Shown here piece by piece: positions 32,244 to 40,225 of a stretch of 44,036 nucleotides of DNA. The DNA is from an uncultured bacterium (GTDB lineage Bacteria > Planctomycetota > Phycisphaerae > Phycisphaerales > SM1A02). Every line of letters begins with the position of its first letter. Positions within the stretch are counted from its first letter, which is position 1. The notes beneath the pieces are model-generated. The model saw nothing but the letters and a program-made list of their open reading frames with translations, did no database searches and had not been told where the DNA came from. The DNA lies in assembly GCA_903911205.1 (NCBI GenBank), contig CAIWCL010000327.1, positions 1 through 44,036 of the forward strand, written 5' to 3'. The position numbers and the translations under genes are program-made.

Positions 32244-33872
32244 ATGACCTTTCGCCGGAGCGCGCGCATCGCGCTCCTCTTTTCGACACTTGCAACGTGC
32301 GTCCCGTTCCTCGCATCGTGGTTGCTGAGCGCCACAGCATTTGCCCGCGAGCCTCAATCGACCGAACCCGTCGCAGTTCCCGCGGGGCGACAGGCGGAAC
32401 GTGTCGCCGTTCTTCCCATCACCGGCCCCATCGACGATGTCACGCTCTGGTCGATCGAGCGGCGCTTGAAGGCTGTGGGCGAGCAAGGCTTCCCAGCCGT
32501 TGTCCTTGAACTCGACACGCCGGGCGGCGAAGTCGGCGCGACCATCGACATCTGCCTTCGTATCAAGAGTGAGGCACCGGCGAATACTGTCGCGTGGATT
32601 CATCCAAAGGCGTACAGCGCAGGCACTCTCATCGCGCTCGCTTGTCGAGAGATTGTCGTGGCGCCTGGCTCCGTCTTCGGCGATGCCGCACCGATTGTCG
32701 CGATCCCTGGTCTCGGCCTTCAACCGCTTCCACAGGCCGAACGCGCGAAGATGGAGTCACCACTCCTCGACGAACTCGATGCCGCAGCGGAGCGGCGCGG
32801 GGACGATCCGCGCCTTTTACACGCTTTCGTCGTCACCGAGCGCGAACTCTGGCTCCTCGAACGCGCCGCCGATGGCGCTCGGCGATTCGCCGATCGCGCG
32901 GATCTCGAGCGACTTGGCATCGATCCCAATTCGGCACCCGCCAAAGTGGATCGAGGGAGTGGGCGTCGCCCGATGTCTCCCGCCGAACTCACGCTCGACG
33001 CCAACGACACCTGGCGCATCGTTGAAACCATCGACGATGTATCGCGACTGCTTGTCGCGCAATCGGATGAGGCACTTCGCTGGGGCCTCGCGACCACGAC
33101 CGTCCAAGATGATCAAGAATTACAGGCGTTTTTCGCGGCGCGAGAACTCGTGCGGTTCCCCGAGAGTTGGACCGAGTCCGTCGTTCGATTCCTCGTCTCA
33201 TGGCCTCTTCGCATCCTGCTCATTGCCATCTTCGTGGTCGCACTCGTCATTGAAACGCTGCACCCCGGCATCGGTGTCGCTGGCGCGATCGCCGGCGTCG
33301 CGCTCCTCCTCCTCGTCGGCGCACCGAGTCTCTTGGGCCTCGCCGAGTGGTGGGAGATCCTTCTTGTCTTCCTTGGCATCGCCCTCATTGGCGTTGAGGT
33401 GTTCGTCACGCCCGGCATCGGTTTCATCGGGCTCTTCGGCGCCATTTGCGTCCTCTTTGGTCTCATCGCGAGTTTCACCGGCTCCGATCCAACGAGCGCA
33501 AACGAGCGTTCGATGCTTCTGACTGCGTCAACCACCACCGTCGCAGGCCTCGTCATTGGCGGCCTTCTCACCTGGTTCGCGTCGCGGTGGTTCCGTGAGA
33601 CGACCATCTTCCGCCGAGCCGTTCTTTCCGCGTCGATCGCGAGCGGCGATCACATGCCATTGCGCGGCGAGCCAGTGCTCCCAACAATCGGAACACACGG
33701 CCACGCCGATACCGACCTGCGACCGTCGGGACGTATCCGCGTCGCCGGAGAACTCTTCGACGCGCAATCCACCGGCGACTACATTGCCCGCGGCGCAACG
33801 GTTGTCGTGGTTGCTCGATCGGGCAGCACACTTCTCGTGGAATGCGTGCGCAAAGATCTACAGACATCGTGA
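32244..33872 (+). CDS. NfeD1-type membrane-bound ClpP-class serine protease
   Basis: 542 aa. The signal/membrane segment is MTFRRSARIALLFSTLATCV to about residue 34. The ClpP-like protease domain (about 52-290) has the Ser-Lys dyad of the NfeD 1510-type: S125 in AYSAGTLIALA and K169 in ERAKMES, with LELDTPGGEVGA as the substrate-binding strand. Then come several transmembrane helices (about 375-500, WPLRILLIAIFVVALVIETLHPGI onward) and a C-terminal OB-fold-like NfeD domain (PSGRIRVAGELFDAQS). Archaeal relatives cleave stomatin near its C-terminus. An SPFH protein (FloA) lies two genes downstream, a fitting partner. I chose 32244 because it begins the signal sequence; the frame upstream overlaps the terminator. 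It ends with a double stop (TGATGA). Confidence 0.92.
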   Translation: MTFRRSARIALLFSTLATCVPFLASWLLSATAFAREPQSTEPVAVPAGRQAERVAVLPITGPIDDVTLWSIERRLKAVGEQGFPAVVLELDTPGGEVGATIDICLRIKSEAPANTVAWIHPKAYSAGTLIALACREIVVAPGSVFGDAAPIVAIPGLGLQPLPQAERAKMESPLLDELDAAAERRGDDPRLLHAFVVTERELWLLERAADGARRFADRADLERLGIDPNSAPAKVDRGSGRRPMSPAELTLDANDTWRIVETIDDVSRLLVAQSDEALRWGLATTTVQDDQELQAFFAARELVRFPESWTESVVRFLVSWPLRILLIAIFVVALVIETLHPGIGVAGAIAGVALLLLVGAPSLLGLAEWWEILLVFLGIALIGVEVFVTPGIGFIGLFGAICVLFGLIASFTGSDPTSANERSMLLTASTTTVAGLVIGGLLTWFASRWFRETTIFRRAVLSASIASGDHMPLRGEPVLPTIGTHGHADTDLRPSGRIRVAGELFDAQSTGDYIARGATVVVVARSGSTLLVECVRKDLQTS

Positions 33873-33909
33873 TGATCGACGACAGCGTCAGACATCACAC
33901 GAATTCCAC

Positions 33910-34416
33910 ATGAACGGCGAAGAATCTTCCGGCCACCTGATTGCATCGATTCTGCTCGGCGTTGCCGCGTTCGGAATCTTCTTCATTGAGTTCGTCATTC
34001 CGTCCGGTGGACTGCTCGCGATCCTGTGCGTGATCTGTGCGATCGCCTCGGTCGTTCTCGGCTTCATGCACGATGCGACGCTTGGAATGACCCTGCTTGC
34101 GCTCTACGGACTCGCCGCGCCATTCATGCTGATGTTCGGACTGCGTCTTGCCGCCAAGTCGCCGATGGGGCGTCGGATGGTGCTTTCAGCGGAGGATCCC
34201 GCGCGCACTGGCGCGAAGATCACCGAAACGACGTCGGACCTCCCGAAAGTCGGCGCGCGCGGCGAGGCAATCACGCCGCTCCGCCCTGCCGGCTTCATCC
34301 GAATCGCCGAACGCCGCCTCGACGCGAGCGCGGAGGGCGACCTCATCGACGCAGGTACCACCATCGAAGTTGTCTCGGTGCGCGATGGGCAAATCCGCGT
34401 CCGCGTCGTGCACTGA
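33910..34416 (+). CDS. NfeD2-type short membrane protein
   Basis: 168 aa from the ATG at 33910. Two or three transmembrane helices fill residues about 9-75 (LIASILLGVAAFGIFFIEFV, LAILCVICAIASVVLGFM, LALYGLAAPFMLMFGLRLA). A soluble OB-fold-like NfeD domain follows (VGARGEAITPLRPAGFIRIAERRLDAS, then IDAGTTIEVVSVRDGQIRVR). There is no protease domain, as in the short NfeD class. It lies 37 bp after nfeD1 and 142 bp before floA in the same direction. Known NfeD proteins accompany flotillin/SPFH proteins and modulate their membrane clusters. Confidence 0.88.
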   Translation: MNGEESSGHLIASILLGVAAFGIFFIEFVIPSGGLLAILCVICAIASVVLGFMHDATLGMTLLALYGLAAPFMLMFGLRLAAKSPMGRRMVLSAEDPARTGAKITETTSDLPKVGARGEAITPLRPAGFIRIAERRLDASAEGDLIDAGTTIEVVSVRDGQIRVRVVH

Positions 34417-34558
34417 ACCCTGCTACGCTCTGCCCCGAAACCCTGCAGAGCACTCGGAAAGTGACGAATGAGGCGACAACTTGTCCTCGTCGGCGTTCCG
34501 ACCAACTCTGCACTCCGCAGCCACTCTGGCTTTCTCGCTCACGAAAGGACACCGAACG

Positions 34559-35587
34559 ATGACCTCGCTCCTTGCCCAAAATGTCACGCCGACCCAAGTG
34601 ATCGTCTGGATCATTCTTGGCATCGCCTTCCTCATCGGCCTCTTCCTTTTCTTCGCCATGCTCGGCGTGTTGAAGTTGTACGTCCAGGCACTCTTCAGTG
34701 ATGCGAAGGTCGGCATGCTCGACCTCATCATGATGCGGCTCCGGAAGGTGCCGCCGGAAGTCGTTGTCCTCAATCGCATCTCTGCGAAGAAGGCTGGACT
34801 CGACATTCCGACCGACCTGATGGAAGCGCACTACCTTGCGCGTGGCAACATCAGCCGCGTGGTTGCAGCGATGATCGCCGCGGACAAGGCGTCGATTGAA
34901 CTCCCGTGGAATCGCGCGACCGCGATCGATCTCGCCGGTCGTGACATCCTCGACGCCGTGCAGACCTCGGTCAATCCGAAGGTGATCGACTGCCCGAGCG
35001 TCCAGTCCGGCAAGACCACGATCGACGCCGTCGCGAAGGACGGCATTCAACTTCGTGCGAAGGCCCGTGTGACCGTGCGGACCGCGATCTCGCGCCTCGT
35101 GGGCGGCGCCACCGAAGAGACGATCATCGCGCGCGTTGGCGAAGGCATCATCTCAACGATCGGTTCGGCAGAAGACCACAAGAGTGTGCTGGAAAATCCC
35201 GATCGCATTTCGAAGACCGTGCTCGCGAAGGGCCTCGACTCTGGCACCGCGTTCGAGATTCTCTCGATTGATATCGCGGATGTCGACGTCGGTGAAAACA
35301 TCGGTGCTCAACTCCAAGCCGCGCAGGCCGAAGCCGACACCAAGCGTTTCCAAGCGCAAGCCGAACAGCGCCGTGCACTCGCTGTTGCGCAAGAGGTTGA
35401 GTACCAAGCCGAAGCGCAGAAGAATCGCGCGCTCGTCGTGCTCGCAGAAGCGGAAGTTCCGAAGGCGGTCGCAGAGAGCCTCCGCACTGGCAAGATCGGG
35501 CTCATGGACTACTACCGCATGCAGAATCTCACCGCAGACACTGCGATGCGAACTGCCATCGGCGGCGGCGGCACGCCGCAAGTCTGA
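34559..35587 (+). CDS. floA: Flotillin-like protein FloA (UPF0365, SPFH family)
   Basis: Scaffold of functional membrane microdomains. The single N-terminal membrane segment is at about 13-36 ([20 protein letters not shown]). The characteristic UPF0365 block [31 protein letters not shown] follows, then the SPFH domain ([10 protein letters not shown] region, about 160-230). After that is an Ala/Glu/Gln-rich coiled coil ([20 protein letters not shown], about 260-310) and the conserved end [13 protein letters not shown]. Length of 342 aa is near the usual 330. The start at 34559 has AAAGGA about 10 nt upstream. The stop codon begins an 11-bp tandem array. Confidence 0.95.
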   Translation: MTSLLAQNVTPTQVIVWIILGIAFLIGLFLFFAMLGVLKLYVQALFSDAKVGMLDLIMMRLRKVPPEVVVLNRISAKKAGLDIPTDLMEAHYLARGNISRVVAAMIAADKASIELPWNRATAIDLAGRDILDAVQTSVNPKVIDCPSVQSGKTTIDAVAKDGIQLRAKARVTVRTAISRLVGGATEETIIARVGEGIISTIGSAEDHKSVLENPDRISKTVLAKGLDSGTAFEILSIDIADVDVGENIGAQLQAAQAEADTKRFQAQAEQRRALAVAQEVEYQAEAQKNRALVVLAEAEVPKAVAESLRTGKIGLMDYYRMQNLTADTAMRTAIGGGGTPQV

Positions 35588-35631
35588 CCCGCGGCTGACC
35601 CGCGGCTGACCCGCGGCTGACCCGCGGCTGA
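35585..35631 (+). repeat. 11-bp tandem repeat with five TGA triplets, starting at the floA stop
   Basis: The floA stop is the first triplet of tgacccgcggc, repeated exactly at 35596, 35607 and 35618, with a final TGA at 35629 in a changed copy. Eleven is not a multiple of three, so the five TGAs cover all frames. The glycosyltransferase gene begins 40 bp later. Confidence 0.95.
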
Positions 35632-35670
35632 CCGACGCCATCTCTGGCTGGAAAGGATGCTCACGCCACG

Positions 35671-36414
35671 ATGCCGACACTCTTCGTCGTCATGCCTGTC
35701 TACAACGAACCCGCAACACTCGGCGAAGCGGTTGCACGCGCACAGTGCGCGCCGCTGCCCGATGGTTGGCGCACTCAAGTTGTACTCACGGATGACGGAT
35801 CGGACGAGTCGACGCGCGCGTCTGTGCGCGCCCTTGGCGAGCGGGGCGAGGCCATCGTTTCGTTTCATTCGAGGAATCGCGGCAAAGGTGCTGCGATCCG
35901 AACGGGATTCGCGCGTGCGCTTGAACTCGCGCAGGACAACGACGCGGTGGTTATTCAAGACGCGGATCTCGAATACGACTCTGCGGAGTTCGTGCGACTT
36001 CTTGAACCCGTGCGCATCGGCGAGGCGGATCTCGTCGTGGGAAATCGTTGGGCTGAAGTTCCCGCCAGTCTGAAACGACAACTGCATCGTTTCCTCAACG
36101 GGGTCCTCACCTTCGCCAGTAACCTCGTCACGGGCCTTGTCGTGCGCGACATGGAGTGCTGTCTCAAGTTGTTCTCCGTGCCCGCGCTCCGAAAGATCTT
36201 GCCGGACCTCGACGAAGAGCGCTTCGGTATCGAGCCGCAGATCATCGCCGCTGCGGCGCGACATCGCCTTCGCCTTCGCGAGGCTCCGGTGAGTTACAAC
36301 CCGCGTGGCTTCGACGAAGGCAAGAAAATCCGCATGAAAGACGGCTTCCGCGTCTTCGTCGTGCTGTGGCGCGAAAGGCGACGCGCACCTCGCGCGGTAC
36401 ACTCGCACGAGTGA
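35671..36414 (+). CDS. Family 2 glycosyltransferase
   Basis: 247 aa GT-A fold enzyme, probably building a lipid-linked or surface glycan. The N-terminal VVMPVYNEPATLGEAV, the nucleotide-binding VVLTDDGSDEST, RNRGKGAAIRTGF and the metal-binding DAD in VIQDADLEYD are the polyprenyl-phosphate-mannose/DPM1-like pattern. No transmembrane helices are present, so it would act at the cytoplasmic membrane face. The last codons overlap the next gene as GTGA. Coupling with a flippase-like membrane protein suggests a shared role in glycolipid synthesis; substrate unknown. Confidence 0.9.
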   Translation: MPTLFVVMPVYNEPATLGEAVARAQCAPLPDGWRTQVVLTDDGSDESTRASVRALGERGEAIVSFHSRNRGKGAAIRTGFARALELAQDNDAVVIQDADLEYDSAEFVRLLEPVRIGEADLVVGNRWAEVPASLKRQLHRFLNGVLTFASNLVTGLVVRDMECCLKLFSVPALRKILPDLDEERFGIEPQIIAAAARHRLRLREAPVSYNPRGFDEGKKIRMKDGFRVFVVLWRERRRAPRAVHSHE

Positions 36415-37442
36415 ATTCCTCCGACGACTACACACCAGCCGCGAGCGGTCGTGTGACGATGAAAGACTCCGCGGACCTTGCGCCCCCACCTCGCAGGCCG
36501 AGTCGCGCGAAGATGCTGCTACAGGTCGCGGGATTTGTCCTCGGTTGTCTGTTGGTCGTTTGGTGCATCAACCGCGCGTGGAGAGATGGTGGCGAAGGCC
36601 TCGCGAAACTACGCGCCGCTGACCCAACGCTCGTCGCGCTGCTGCTTCTTTCGACGCTCGGCTCCATCATCTGCTCCGGTCTCACGTTCTGGTCGGTCGT
36701 GAAGCCTATACGTCGCGTCGGTATCGTCGAGATGCAGGCCGTCAACTTGATGGCGACGCTCTTCAACTATGCGCCCGTCCGACTCGGGCTCGCGCTCCGT
36801 TGCGCGTACCACTGGCGCGTCGACCGCATGCCCGCAACGGATATCGCCGCATGGATCACCGGCGTCGCCATCGTGACGCTCGGAACACTTGGTGCTGGAC
36901 TCGTCGCTGGACTCGTTCAAATCGCCGCAGGCCGTGAAACGCTCGCGCTCGACTGGCTTTGGTTCGTCGGGTTTGGCGGCGTCATCGCGGTTGGATCGAC
37001 AGTCACAATGCTCGTCGGAAAGTCGGCCGTACTTCGACGTTTTTTGAAAGGCGGCGAACGCGTGTTGGCCGACCCGCGCGCACTCTTCAGCGGCATTGCG
37101 TTCCGCACCGTCGACCTCGCCATGTGGGCGATTCGTATGTGGGCGGCCGCGAAAATCGTTGGTGTCTCGCTCGGCCCCGCCCAAGCTGCCATGCTGGCGG
37201 CGGTTGCGATTCTTGGCGCGGGGAACCCGCTTGGTCGGATTGGTTGGCGCGAAGGGCTTGTTGCCGTAGTCGCGCCGTATGTTGTCACTTCGCAAGCGGG
37301 CGACACCGAAGGTCTCAATGCGCTCACTGCGCAACTCGCACTCCTTGAGAGTGCGGGTGAGGCGATCATCAGCCTCCCGCTCGGAGTCCTCGGCGCGATC
37401 TGGTGCGCACGGCGCCTGAAACGCATACCCTCAAATCCGTGA
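36411..37442 (+). CDS. Flippase-like / lysylphosphatidylglycerol synthase TM-region family membrane protein
   Basis: 343 aa with about eight hydrophobic spans, beginning AKMLLQVAGFVLGCLLVVWC and ending ISLPLGVLGAIWCARRL. The arrangement matches the LPG_synthase_TM (UPF0104) family of lipid flippase-like proteins; no C-terminal aminoacyl-transferase domain is present, so it does not make lysyl-PG by itself. I used the GTG at 36411, which overlaps the glycosyltransferase stop as GTGA; an ATG at 36459 is the alternative. The stop in turn overlaps the GTG of the next gene. It probably moves or presents the lipid product of the upstream glycosyltransferase, by analogy only. Confidence 0.78.
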   Translation: MNSSDDYTPAASGRVTMKDSADLAPPPRRPSRAKMLLQVAGFVLGCLLVVWCINRAWRDGGEGLAKLRAADPTLVALLLLSTLGSIICSGLTFWSVVKPIRRVGIVEMQAVNLMATLFNYAPVRLGLALRCAYHWRVDRMPATDIAAWITGVAIVTLGTLGAGLVAGLVQIAAGRETLALDWLWFVGFGGVIAVGSTVTMLVGKSAVLRRFLKGGERVLADPRALFSGIAFRTVDLAMWAIRMWAAAKIVGVSLGPAQAAMLAAVAILGAGNPLGRIGWREGLVAVVAPYVVTSQAGDTEGLNALTAQLALLESAGEAIISLPLGVLGAIWCARRLKRIPSNP

Positions 37443-38755
37443 GCGGCTCAAACCCCAACTCCGCATCGCACCGCGACGAGGATCAAGACTCGCGCCCGGT
37501 GGCCCTTCCACTGGTGGTGCTTCCGCTCAACGCGCAGCGCTACAGCTGCCACGGCTGCGGAAACTGCTGCCGCGACTTCACGGTGCAACTTCGCCCGGCC
37601 GACCTTCGCAAACTCACGTCACAGGGATGGGCGGAAAGACTCGGGATGCCGGTAACCATCGATTTCCGCGGGGTCACGTATCTCCGGCAGCGTGACGATG
37701 GCGCGTGTGTCTTCCTGATGGATGACGGACTCTGCCGAATCCACAAGGAGTACGGCTTCGCAGAGAAACCGATCGCATGCCAGATGTTTCCGTTCGTGCC
37801 GGTTCCAGACGATCGCCGCACGCGCGTCGGTTTGAGTTTCGCATGCCAAAGCGTGCGCGAGAACAAGGGTGCAGAACTTCGCAGCCACGCTGGCGAAATC
37901 GACCGTATGACGCGCGCCGTCCCCGAGACGCGTCTCGCGACGTATACCGCGATGCTCGCGGATGCAATGAGTGCGAAAGACGGCGAACTCGACACGCTCG
38001 CGCATGCAGTCGACGCGTATCTCGCGCGCGGCGATCTCACCTTCCGCGATCGCTTCGACGGCCTCGCGTGGATCGCAGCGAGCCTTGGACGCGCGAAACT
38101 GGCGGAGGTGCGCGCCACGCGCTTTCGCGAACTCGTCGCACTGCTCTTCTCTGCACTGCCCGGCGAACTCGAGCACTTGCCGCTCGAAGAACTATTGCCC
38201 AAACAAGCGCGACTTCTTCGACAAGCTGTCTACGCGCGTCTCGAAGATGTGCAGGTGAATCAAGCCAAAACGAAGGGCCGCTGGCGGACGGTACTTGCGC
38301 AGCTCCTCACGAGCCGCGCCTTCACGCGCGGCAAGGGACGTGTCCCCTTCGTCGCGCGCGGACTTCTCGGCGAGGTTTCGTTCGAAGCGATCCGGACCGT
38401 ATCCACACTCAGCGAGAGCCCTGATCGCGACGCGATCGAGGATCTCTTCGTTCGCTACGCGCGAGCGACAGTCGTGGGCGGCCGCGCGTGGGGTGCTGGC
38501 TACTACGGGTGGCCTGCAGTCCGCGGCCTGCAGGCGCTTGTACTCAATCTTGCATGCGCGGCGTGGCTTGCTCGCGCACTTGCTGCATCACGTGGGCATG
38601 AGGATGTCACGATCGAGGACGCACGCGATGCGCTCGGCCGTATTGATCGCCACGCCGGTCGCGCGCCATGGCTCGGTTCGGTCGGGGAACGCCTGCGCCT
38701 CGAGTACTTCCGCCTCGATGACGGTTTGCGCCGCATCGTGCGCGAGAGCGTGTGA
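37439..38755 (+). CDS. YkgJ-family CxxCxxCC metal-binding protein with long C-terminal region
   Basis: 438 aa from the GTG at 37439, which overlaps the previous stop (GTGA). The N-terminal domain (about 35-150) has SCHGCGNCCRDF, then LCRIHKEYGF, ACQMFPF and FACQSV. This cysteine set (CxxCxxCC plus three later Cys) defines the PF03692 family, thought to bind Zn or an Fe-S cluster; some members relate to flagellin N-methylation. Most such proteins are 100-250 aa. Here about 280 further residues, mainly helical and basic, follow without a domain I recognise. No membrane span is certain. The biochemical role is open. Confidence 0.82.
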   Translation: MSGSNPNSASHRDEDQDSRPVALPLVVLPLNAQRYSCHGCGNCCRDFTVQLRPADLRKLTSQGWAERLGMPVTIDFRGVTYLRQRDDGACVFLMDDGLCRIHKEYGFAEKPIACQMFPFVPVPDDRRTRVGLSFACQSVRENKGAELRSHAGEIDRMTRAVPETRLATYTAMLADAMSAKDGELDTLAHAVDAYLARGDLTFRDRFDGLAWIAASLGRAKLAEVRATRFRELVALLFSALPGELEHLPLEELLPKQARLLRQAVYARLEDVQVNQAKTKGRWRTVLAQLLTSRAFTRGKGRVPFVARGLLGEVSFEAIRTVSTLSESPDRDAIEDLFVRYARATVVGGRAWGAGYYGWPAVRGLQALVLNLACAAWLARALAASRGHEDVTIEDARDALGRIDRHAGRAPWLGSVGERLRLEYFRLDDGLRRIVRESV

Positions 38756-38762
38756 GGCGCGT

Positions 38763-38780
38763 CGCGCTGAGATCAGCGCG
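38763..38780. terminator. Palindrome between two convergent genes
   Basis: CGCGCTGA and TCAGCGCG form an 8-bp perfect stem around GA in the 17-bp space between convergent stops, reaching into the rdgB end. There is no T-run on either side, so it may act as a processing or rho-assisted end rather than a classic terminator. Confidence 0.4.
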
Positions 38781-39369
38781 GTAGTTTCGGCACGATCAAT
38801 CGCAGTGCATTCCCACGATGGCTCCGCGCGTTCTTCTCTTCGCTCGTGAGTTCGGCGCTGGTGCGCCCGTCCGGCAAAACGAGCAGCGGGTCGTAGCCGA
38901 AGCCATTCGCGCCCCGCGGCACGTGGCCGATGACGCCTTCGAAGGTGCCGCGCGACTCGGCGACGATCGTGCCGTCGGGCCGTGCGATGGTCAGCACGCA
39001 CACGAACCGCGCAGCCCGCCGCGCATCGGGAACTCCTGCGAGTGCCGCAAGCAACTTCGCGTTGTTCGCCGCGTCCCGCTCCTCGCGTGTTGCACCGAGC
39101 CCCGCGTATCGCGCGCTCTGAACCCCCGGAGCTCCGCCGAGCGCATCTACTTCGAGCCCTGAGTCGTCTGCGAGCACCGTTTCACCAAGCGCGCGGGCAT
39201 ACGCCACTGCCTTGATCCGCGCGTTCTCTTCGAACGTCACGCCGTCCTCATCGGGTTCGGGAATGTCCGTGCGCCCGAGGGCAACGCAGTCGATTCCAAG
39301 CGGTCCGAGCACGGCCGATATCTCTTCGACTTTATGTGGATTCGACGTTGCGATCGTGAGTTTTTGCAT
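38773..39369 (-). CDS. rdgB: XTP/dITP diphosphatase (RdgB/HAM1 family)
   Basis: Hydrolyses dITP, ITP and XTP to monophosphates, cleansing the nucleotide pool. The N-terminal LTIATSNPHKVEEI, central ETVLADDSGLEVDALGGAPGVQSARYAG, and GFGYDPLLVLPDG with the later HRGNAL complete the family set. Starting at the ATG at 39369 gives 198 aa, the normal size; the earlier frame start at 39402 adds 11 residues with no family match. It converges on the YkgJ-family gene. With dut and maf, it is the third nucleotide-pool sanitation gene in the window, though they are not clustered. Confidence 0.95.
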   Translation of the reverse strand: MQKLTIATSNPHKVEEISAVLGPLGIDCVALGRTDIPEPDEDGVTFEENARIKAVAYARALGETVLADDSGLEVDALGGAPGVQSARYAGLGATREERDAANNAKLLAALAGVPDARRAARFVCVLTIARPDGTIVAESRGTFEGVIGHVPRGANGFGYDPLLVLPDGRTSAELTSEEKNARSHRGNALRLIVPKLPR

Positions 39370-39436
39370 GAGAGTGGCTTCGATGGGTTGGCGCGTCGGC
39401 AATTCTCGGGCAGGCTACACGCGGAGGCTCGAGGAA

Positions 39437-40219
39437 ATGGGACAGTCAAATTTCTGGCATGTGGGGTGCATCGCTGCAGCCATGATGCCATGCACGATCG
39501 TGGGCGTCGCACACGCTGAAATGATTTCGCTGCACGCCACCCGCGACGCAACGATCTATCAGTCGAGCGACGGCAGTCTCGCAAACGGCGCAGGTCGTTT
39601 TCTTTTCGCCGGGAAGACGAACCAAAGTCTCACGCGACGCGGACTCCTCCACTTCGATGTGGCCTCAGCGCTCCCAACGGGCGCCGAGATCACCGCCGTT
39701 CGACTCACACTCCATCTCTCTCAGGTCAACGCCGGAGGCGGCCCACGCGACGTGTCGCTTCATCACGCGCTCACTTCTTGGACGACGGGTGCGTCCAATC
39801 CGACCGACACCGAAAGCCTCGGTGCTCCAACCCTCGCTGGCGACAGCACGTGGCTTCACTCGAGTGCCGACGGAACTGGTGGCGGCACGGTTTGGAATAT
39901 GGCCGGAGGCGACTTTACGGCCTACGCGAGTGCGACCGTCACCACGCAAGCACTCGGCCTCTATACCTGGAGTTCTCTCGGGCTCCTCAACGACGTCCGG
40001 CTCTTTGCGCAGGATCCATCACGCAATCACGGTTGGTTTCTCATCGGCGACGAGACGGTGGCAGGGACCGCGCGACGATTCGATAGCGCGGACAGTTCCC
40101 TCGAAGGAGGGATTGTTCCGACGCTCGAGATCGACTTCAATTTCGTACCTGCGCCCGGACCAGTCGTCCTACTCGCGATCGCCGCGTTCATCACGCCGCG
40201 CCGCACACGACGCGCATAA
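39437..40219 (+). CDS. Exported DNRLRE-type beta protein with PEP-CTERM-like end
   Basis: 260 aa. A signal peptide lies at the start (WHVGCIAAAMMPCTIVGVAHA, cleavage about residue 27). The mature part begins ISLHATRDATIYQSSDGSLANGAG, the DNRLRE opening, and continues with GLLHFDVASALPTGAEITAVRLTLHL and VSLHHALTSWTTGASN, a beta-sandwich often found on surface or carbohydrate-related proteins. The end PAPGPVVLLAIAAFITPRRTRR resembles a PEP-CTERM sorting tail. I chose the ATG at 39437, with GGAGG 9 nt upstream; the frame upstream overlaps rdgB on the other strand. It converges with the carboxylase gene 6 bp away. Confidence 0.85.
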   Translation: MGQSNFWHVGCIAAAMMPCTIVGVAHAEMISLHATRDATIYQSSDGSLANGAGRFLFAGKTNQSLTRRGLLHFDVASALPTGAEITAVRLTLHLSQVNAGGGPRDVSLHHALTSWTTGASNPTDTESLGAPTLAGDSTWLHSSADGTGGGTVWNMAGGDFTAYASATVTTQALGLYTWSSLGLLNDVRLFAQDPSRNHGWFLIGDETVAGTARRFDSADSSLEGGIVPTLEIDFNFVPAPGPVVLLAIAAFITPRRTRRA

Positions 40220-40225
40220 ACCCAA

